From Prorocentrum cordatum (lineage: Eukaryota; Sar; Dinophyceae; Prorocentrales; Prorocentraceae): a stretch of DNA of 20,000 nt. The stretch is taken from positions 467,501-487,500 of the forward strand of contig CAUYUJ010007224.1 in NCBI GenBank assembly GCA_963575745.1, given 5' to 3'. The number at the start of each line of letters is the position of its first letter. Positions within the stretch are counted from its first letter, which is position 1. Made by a program: the position numbers and the translations under genes. This document shows positions 16,418 to 20,000 of this stretch, one piece after another. The notes beneath the pieces were generated by a model. It saw only the letters and a list, made by a program, of their open reading frames with translations. It had not been told where the DNA came from and did no database searches.

Positions 16418-17106
16418 GGGGGGAAGGAGGAGGAGGGGGAGGAGGAGGAGGAGGAGGAGGAGGAGGAGGAGGAGGAGGAGGAGGAGGAGGAGGAGGAGGA
16501 GGACGAGGAGGAGGAGGAGGAGGGAGGAGGAGGAGGAGGAGGAGGAGGAGAAGAGGGGGAGGGAGGGGGAGGAGGAGGAGGGGAGAGGAGGAGGAGGGAG
16601 GAGGAGGAGGAGGAGGAGGAGGAGGAGGGGAGGAGGAGGAGGGAGGAGGAGGAGGAGGAGGAGGAGGAGGTGGAGGAGGAGGAGGAGGAGGGAGGAGGGG
16701 GAGGAGGAGGAGGAGGAGGAGGTAGGAGGAGAGGAGGAGGAGGAGGAGGAGGAGGAGGGGGAGAGGAGGAGGAGGAGGAGGGAGGAGGAGGAGGAGGAGG
16801 AGGAGGAGGGGGAGGGGGAGGGGGAGGGGGGGGGGAGGGGGAGGGGGGGGAGGGGAGGAGGAGGGGGAGGGGGAGGGGAGGGGGGGAGGGGGAGGGGAGG
16901 AGGAGGAGGAGGAGGAGGAGGAGGAGGAGGAGGAGGAGGAGGAGGAGGAGGGAGGAGGAGGAGGAGGAGGAGGTGGAGGAGGAGGAGGAGGAGGACGAGG
17001 GACGAGGACGAGGACGAGGACGAGGGACGAGGACGAGGACGAGGGAGGAGGAGGAGGAGGAGGAGGAGGAGGAGGCGGAGGCGGAGGGATAAGGAGGAGG
17101 AGGGGG
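16418..17106 (+). repeat. Very long purine tract of GGA repeats
   Basis: Nearly 690 bp of GGA, GGGA and GAGG on the + strand with only isolated pyrimidines (GACGAG near 16503 and 16995-17040, GGTGG near 16671 and 16973, GGTAGG near 16721). The core at 16807-16890 is G-rich (GGGGGAGGGGG) and suited to G-quadruplex formation. The long Gly/Arg/Glu frames forward and the Pro/Ser/Leu frame on the reverse are artefacts of the repeat. Confidence 0.98.
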
Positions 17107-17350
17107 TCAGGCGGAGAAGGGGGAACACGAGGAGGCTGCGAAGGCAGTTCTCTGGAGCTTGGGCCATCTCGCCCTTTTTGTCATCCCCGCCCGCACCAAG
17201 CGTGCCGACGAGGTTCCAGGGCAACGAGGTTCCAGGGCACTGGGCACCGCCGCCGGCGTACCCGAGGCAGCAGGACCCGCCCCCCCCAGCGGCGGGGAGC
17301 CGGCAGGAAGTCGGGCCTGCTGCGGGTGTCTCTTCTCTGCTCAGCGGCTG
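17107..17350. other. Spacer between the GGA and CCT tracts
   Basis: Non-repetitive GC-rich sequence with a 12-bp direct repeat GAGGTTCCAGGGCA near 17210-17240. No gene is recognised. Confidence 0.5.
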
Positions 17351-17490
17351 CGCCTCCTCCTCCTCCTCCTTTTCCTCCTCCTCCTCCTCCTCCTCCTCTT
17401 CCTCATCACCTTCCTCCTCCTCCTCCTCCTCCTCCTCCTCCTCCTCCTCCTCCTCCTCCCCCTCCTCCTCATCATCCCTCCTCCTCCTCC
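17351..17490. repeat. CCT microsatellite, inverted relative to the GGA tract
   Basis: Near-perfect CCT triplets, broken by CTCATCACC and CATCATCCC. This sequence is the reverse complement of the GGA units about 250 bp upstream on the same strand. Confidence 0.96.
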
Positions 17491-17570
17491 CGCGTCCTGG
17501 ATGTGCCCAGGGCGTTCCAGACGGCCGCTTGAGGCGCGAGGCAAGGCCCGAGGTCCAGGGAACACAGCTG

Positions 17571-17738
17571 TCCTCAGGAGGGGAAAAAACACACAGACAC
17601 AATTCATCGTCGACTCCCAGGAAAGTATAGGAAAATATGGGAAGTGGGGGGAAGACAAAAACCCAGAAAATATTGGAAAACATGGGGGATCCTGTTATGT
17701 GTGTGTATTCATTTGTGTGTCCTTGAGCCCCTTCATTT
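17571..17738. repeat. Dispersed repeat, copy B
   Basis: Direct-orientation partner of 15091-15263. It begins TCCTCAGGAGGGG and continues AAAAAACACACAGACACAAT, with GGGGGATCCTG and TTCATTTGTGTGTCC toward the right end. It is more AT-rich than its surroundings. Similarity ends on both sides, so the element boundaries are about 170 bp apart. Confidence 0.85.
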
Positions 17739-18419
17739 CCGACGATAGGATTTGTTCACTCCTGGCGTTTTTTCTCGGCCCGTTGTCGGGCTCTGGGGCC
17801 ATCAAAACCAAGCCCAGGACGCACAGTTGCCCCAGGGAGTGGGCCGGGAGCTATGGGGCCGTGTTATGGGGTGCGCAGTTGCCCCAGGGTCATGTCGTCA
17901 GATGTCTGGGATTAGAGCTTTGTGTGCGTATGATCTGCGCCTGGGCTTCTGCCTAGTCGGCATCGGCGGTTCTTTTTCACGCGCCAGAACCTCTCACTCG
18001 ATCACAGACTCCCCCCCCCCAGGCGTACAAACACAAGTGGCCTGCCAGTTTGCCATAGCACCTCCCCGTGTATGCATGGAGTCGTACTGAGCATGTCCTA
18101 TTTTGTGACGGAGTCGCCATCTGCCGATGCACTTCGGTATGCATTTCGCACCTTCTCGCTCTGCTTGGACACGCGAGGACTTGCTGCTCTCCGCTCCAGC
18201 ATGCGCCTCTGTGCACCGTCTGGTGCCTGGTTCCTGAACCCCTCCCGCCAGGCATTTGGCGTGCAATTTGCTCAGAACCCCCTCGCCCGGTGCCGTGGAA
18301 GCCAGTTGCCCTCGAGGCGAAGCTACTGGGGCCGGATCGGGGCACCGAGGCCCCCATCTTGCGACGCACGGCCCTCACATGTCAGCACCACGGCAGCCCA
18401 TGCCATGAATGCGGTTCCT
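17739..18419. other. Spacer, no recognised gene
   Basis: A forward frame over about 18072-18345 translates to a moderately balanced sequence (TESPSADALRYAFRTFSLCL...), but it lacks a recognised domain, runs into the CT-rich tract, and overlaps an alternative frame. A C9 run lies near 18010. I make no gene call. Confidence 0.4.
17821..17890. repeat. Direct repeat CAGTTGCCCCAGGG, 52 bp apart
   Basis: GCACAGTTGCCCCAGGGAGT at 17821 and GCGCAGTTGCCCCAGGGTC at about 17873. The intervening sequence is not visibly duplicated further. Confidence 0.7.
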
Positions 18420-18845
18420 CTGCATCTTCGCTTGCCCATCCTTCTGCTCTCGTCGTTTTCATCCTTCATCCTCCTCCATGTCCACCGCCGCCTCCTTCTC
18501 TCCACCTCTTCACCCCCGCACTCCCACCCTGTCAGAGCCCCGTTCTTATCCCCTCCTCCTCCCTGTTCTCCCTGCTTCTCTTTCGCCCACTCTACCTTCC
18601 GCCTTCTCCCCCCTCCTGCTCCCTCCTCATCCCATCATATCACCACCTTTCCCCTCCTCTCCTCTTCATTCCGCCCTTCTGTCCTCATCCCTCCCTCCCT
18701 AGTCCTCCTCTTCCTCCTCCTCATCCTCCTCTTCCTCCTCCGTAAGCCGTGGGAGCAGAGGTTAGAGGCACCATTCTCTTCTCCTCGTCCTCTGCCCTCC
18801 TACTCGGCCATCCTCCCCCCTCCCTCTTGCATATTATCCCTCCAT
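18420..18845. repeat. Pyrimidine-rich region ending in TCCTCCTCT repeats
   Basis: The + strand is C/T-rich with CTCC and CCTCC words and few purines. It ends with a TCCTCCTCTTCC-type imperfect repeat near 18700-18740, then a less ordered CT-rich tail. Ser/Pro/Leu-rich frames are artefacts. Confidence 0.8.
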
Positions 18846-18944
18846 CATGAATAACTCCTCCCTCTCGCGCTCCCAGACGTGTCGGTATGTAGGGCTGAGC
18901 GTTTCAACGGAGACTTCCTCACTATGTATGATCCTGCAGCTTGA

Positions 18945-19300
18945 CTTTTGCAACAGCTTCACGGATGGAGGGCGGGCCGTTTTCAAAATGCGGTTCTCGT
19001 TTCAGCGCCGCGCACATTCGGATTCGAAGTTTCGAGCAGTTTCGCGGATGGTTGGCGGACCAATTTCAAATCTCAGCACGTGATTCTCGCTTTCGCGCCA
19101 CGCAATTCGTTCTAACCAAGTTGCAGCAGCGTCACAGGTGCAGGGTGTTTTGTTGTGTGTCTGCATGGTGTAATCGTCGTAGCGCCGCGCACATTCTCTT
19201 TTTTAGAGTGTGCAGCAGCTTCACGGCTGGAGGGCGGTTCTATTTCAAGTTGGGGTTCTCGCTCCAGCGCCGCGCACACGTGTCTCAGAGTGTCTTAGAT
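18945..19300. repeat. Diverged 83-90 bp tandem repeat, four copies
   Basis: Unit starts near 18950, 19033, 19123 and 19212 are marked by GCAGCAGCTTCACGG-like words. Each unit then carries GGATGGAGGGCGG-like text, a T-rich middle with TTTCAA, GGTTCTCG, and a distal CGCCGCGCACA-like word. Copies 1 and 4 are the most similar, copy 3 is the most diverged. No stop-free frame runs consistently across the units, so coding is unlikely. Confidence 0.8.
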
Positions 19301-19630
19301 GTTTGGAGCAGGTTTCGGGGTTCGTACGGTTGAGGTCCCAGAAGTGGTGTTCTGGTATGGTCTCTGACGCAGCAGTCACGTGTATTCGCTGTGTTGCAGT
19401 GCCAGGAGCGACGTTCTGACACGACTTAGGGCTGCCAGGACGAACCAGTCACGTTGATTTGTGGCGGTAACGTCCCAGATGGCGTGATTGCACGATTCAG
19501 GATTCTCAAACGGTTGTCTTCCAATGGGGCACTTCCTGCAATGAGAGTATCTTCTAGCGAGGACCTGCGAGGAAGGAACTTGGAGGGAGCATTGATTGCA
19601 ACATCGTTGGTGCGTCTTGGGTTCACTCTG
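19301..19630. other. Spacer, no recognised gene
   Basis: Contains words related to each other (CCAGTCACGTTGATT and CAGTCACGTGTATTC; CCAGGAGCGACG and CCAGGACGAACC), possibly the decayed tail of the preceding repeat. No gene is recognised. Confidence 0.4.
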
Positions 19631-19850
19631 GTCCTCGCCCCCCCCCTCTCTCTCCCGTCCAAACTTGAAGGGAGGACTTCAGCTGGTCTTCCTTCTTCCT
19701 CCCCCTGCTCTTTCCTCCTCCACCGCCTCCCTCCCGAAGTTTCTCCTCCTTCCTGCCCCCCGTTCCCCATCCCCTGCCTAGCTTCTTCTCCTTTTCCGCC
19801 CCCGCCCGCCATGCCGCTCCTCTCCTGCTGCTCCTCCCCCCCTCCCCTTG
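19631..19850. repeat. Pyrimidine-rich tract
   Basis: C/T-rich on the + strand with CCCTCCC and CCTCC words and no clear fixed period. The reverse-strand Gly/Arg/Glu-rich frame over it is an artefact. Confidence 0.7.
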
Positions 19851-20000
19851 CAGACGCTGGCGAATGGGGGCAAAAGCAAGGCGCTGTAAGCAGAACTCCT
19901 CCCAAAGATCCGACGCCCCGAAGAACTCGGAGCGTGCGGTTTTTGGCTGTTTTTAGCATCCGAGGGGCCCTCGCCAGGCCTCGGGAGTGCCAACAACAAG
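19851..20000. other. Right end of window, nothing recognised
   Basis: Mixed-composition sequence with no repeat and no gene I can support. A reverse frame enters from the window edge but is too short to judge. Confidence 0.4.

Noticed and set aside
16278-17683. Forward Gly/Arg/Glu and reverse Pro/Ser/Leu frames of about 450 codons across the GGA tract.
   Set aside because: They arise from stop-free GGA and its complement. The flanking sequence shows no domain.
18072-18854. A forward gene starting near 18072.
   Set aside because: The first 90 codons look moderately protein-like, but an alternative overlapping frame is equally open, the frame runs into the CT-rich tract, and nothing is recognised.

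Overview
This window looks like nuclear DNA from a eukaryote with a large, repeat-choked, GC-rich genome, most likely a dinoflagellate. Two things support this. First, the only coding sequence I recognise with confidence (about 8105-10757) is a decayed copy of a reverse-transcriptase element whose translation I recall as typical of predicted proteins in dinoflagellate genomes (Prorocentrum, Polarella and Symbiodinium types). Second, there is no bacterial gene density or operon structure, and much of the window is tandem repeat or simple sequence. I found no tRNA, rRNA, CRISPR array, spliced-leader sequence or intact protein-coding gene. The dinoflagellate assignment is inference from memory, not from a search.

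Layout. 1-410 is a degenerate 7-nt tandem array ending in a short telomere-like stretch. 484-775 is G-rich DNA with poly-G/poly-C hairpins and a 36-44 bp repeat. 780-1865 is non-repetitive with no recognised gene. 1866-5160 alternates GGA-type, CT-rich and GTC-type tracts with unassigned spacers; two reverse-strand reading frames (about 3357-3519 and 4361-4868) read like protein but are unidentified. 5320-5600 holds a diverged 135-bp tandem repeat. 6809-7072 is a GAC then GACGGC array, 7140-7310 a CGATTT-type array, and 7668-7943 a GAT then GATGGT array. 8105-10757 is the retroelement relic, which ends at a CCT tract (10754-10905). 11755-12200 contains three small tandem arrays. 13590-14345 is a 90-bp satellite with 180-bp alternation. 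15091-15263 and 17571-17738 are two copies of one dispersed repeat. 16418-17106 is a very long GGA tract facing a CCT tract at 17351-17490. 18420-18845 is CT-rich, and 18945-19300 is an 83-90 bp tandem repeat.

The element's modules, in order, are a Cys-rich/transmembrane N-terminus, a conserved middle region, a linker, and the fingers and start of the palm of a reverse transcriptase. They lie in all three forward frames, joined by frameshifts, with in-frame stops at 8183, 9789, 9831 and 10465. The copy is therefore dead, and it lacks the rest of the reverse transcriptase. Nearly all the long open frames elsewhere in the window are artefacts of repeats whose periods are multiples of three or which lack stop codons. 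The notable signals are the domain architecture of the relic, the alternating satellite, and several families of diverged repeats that recur within the window.
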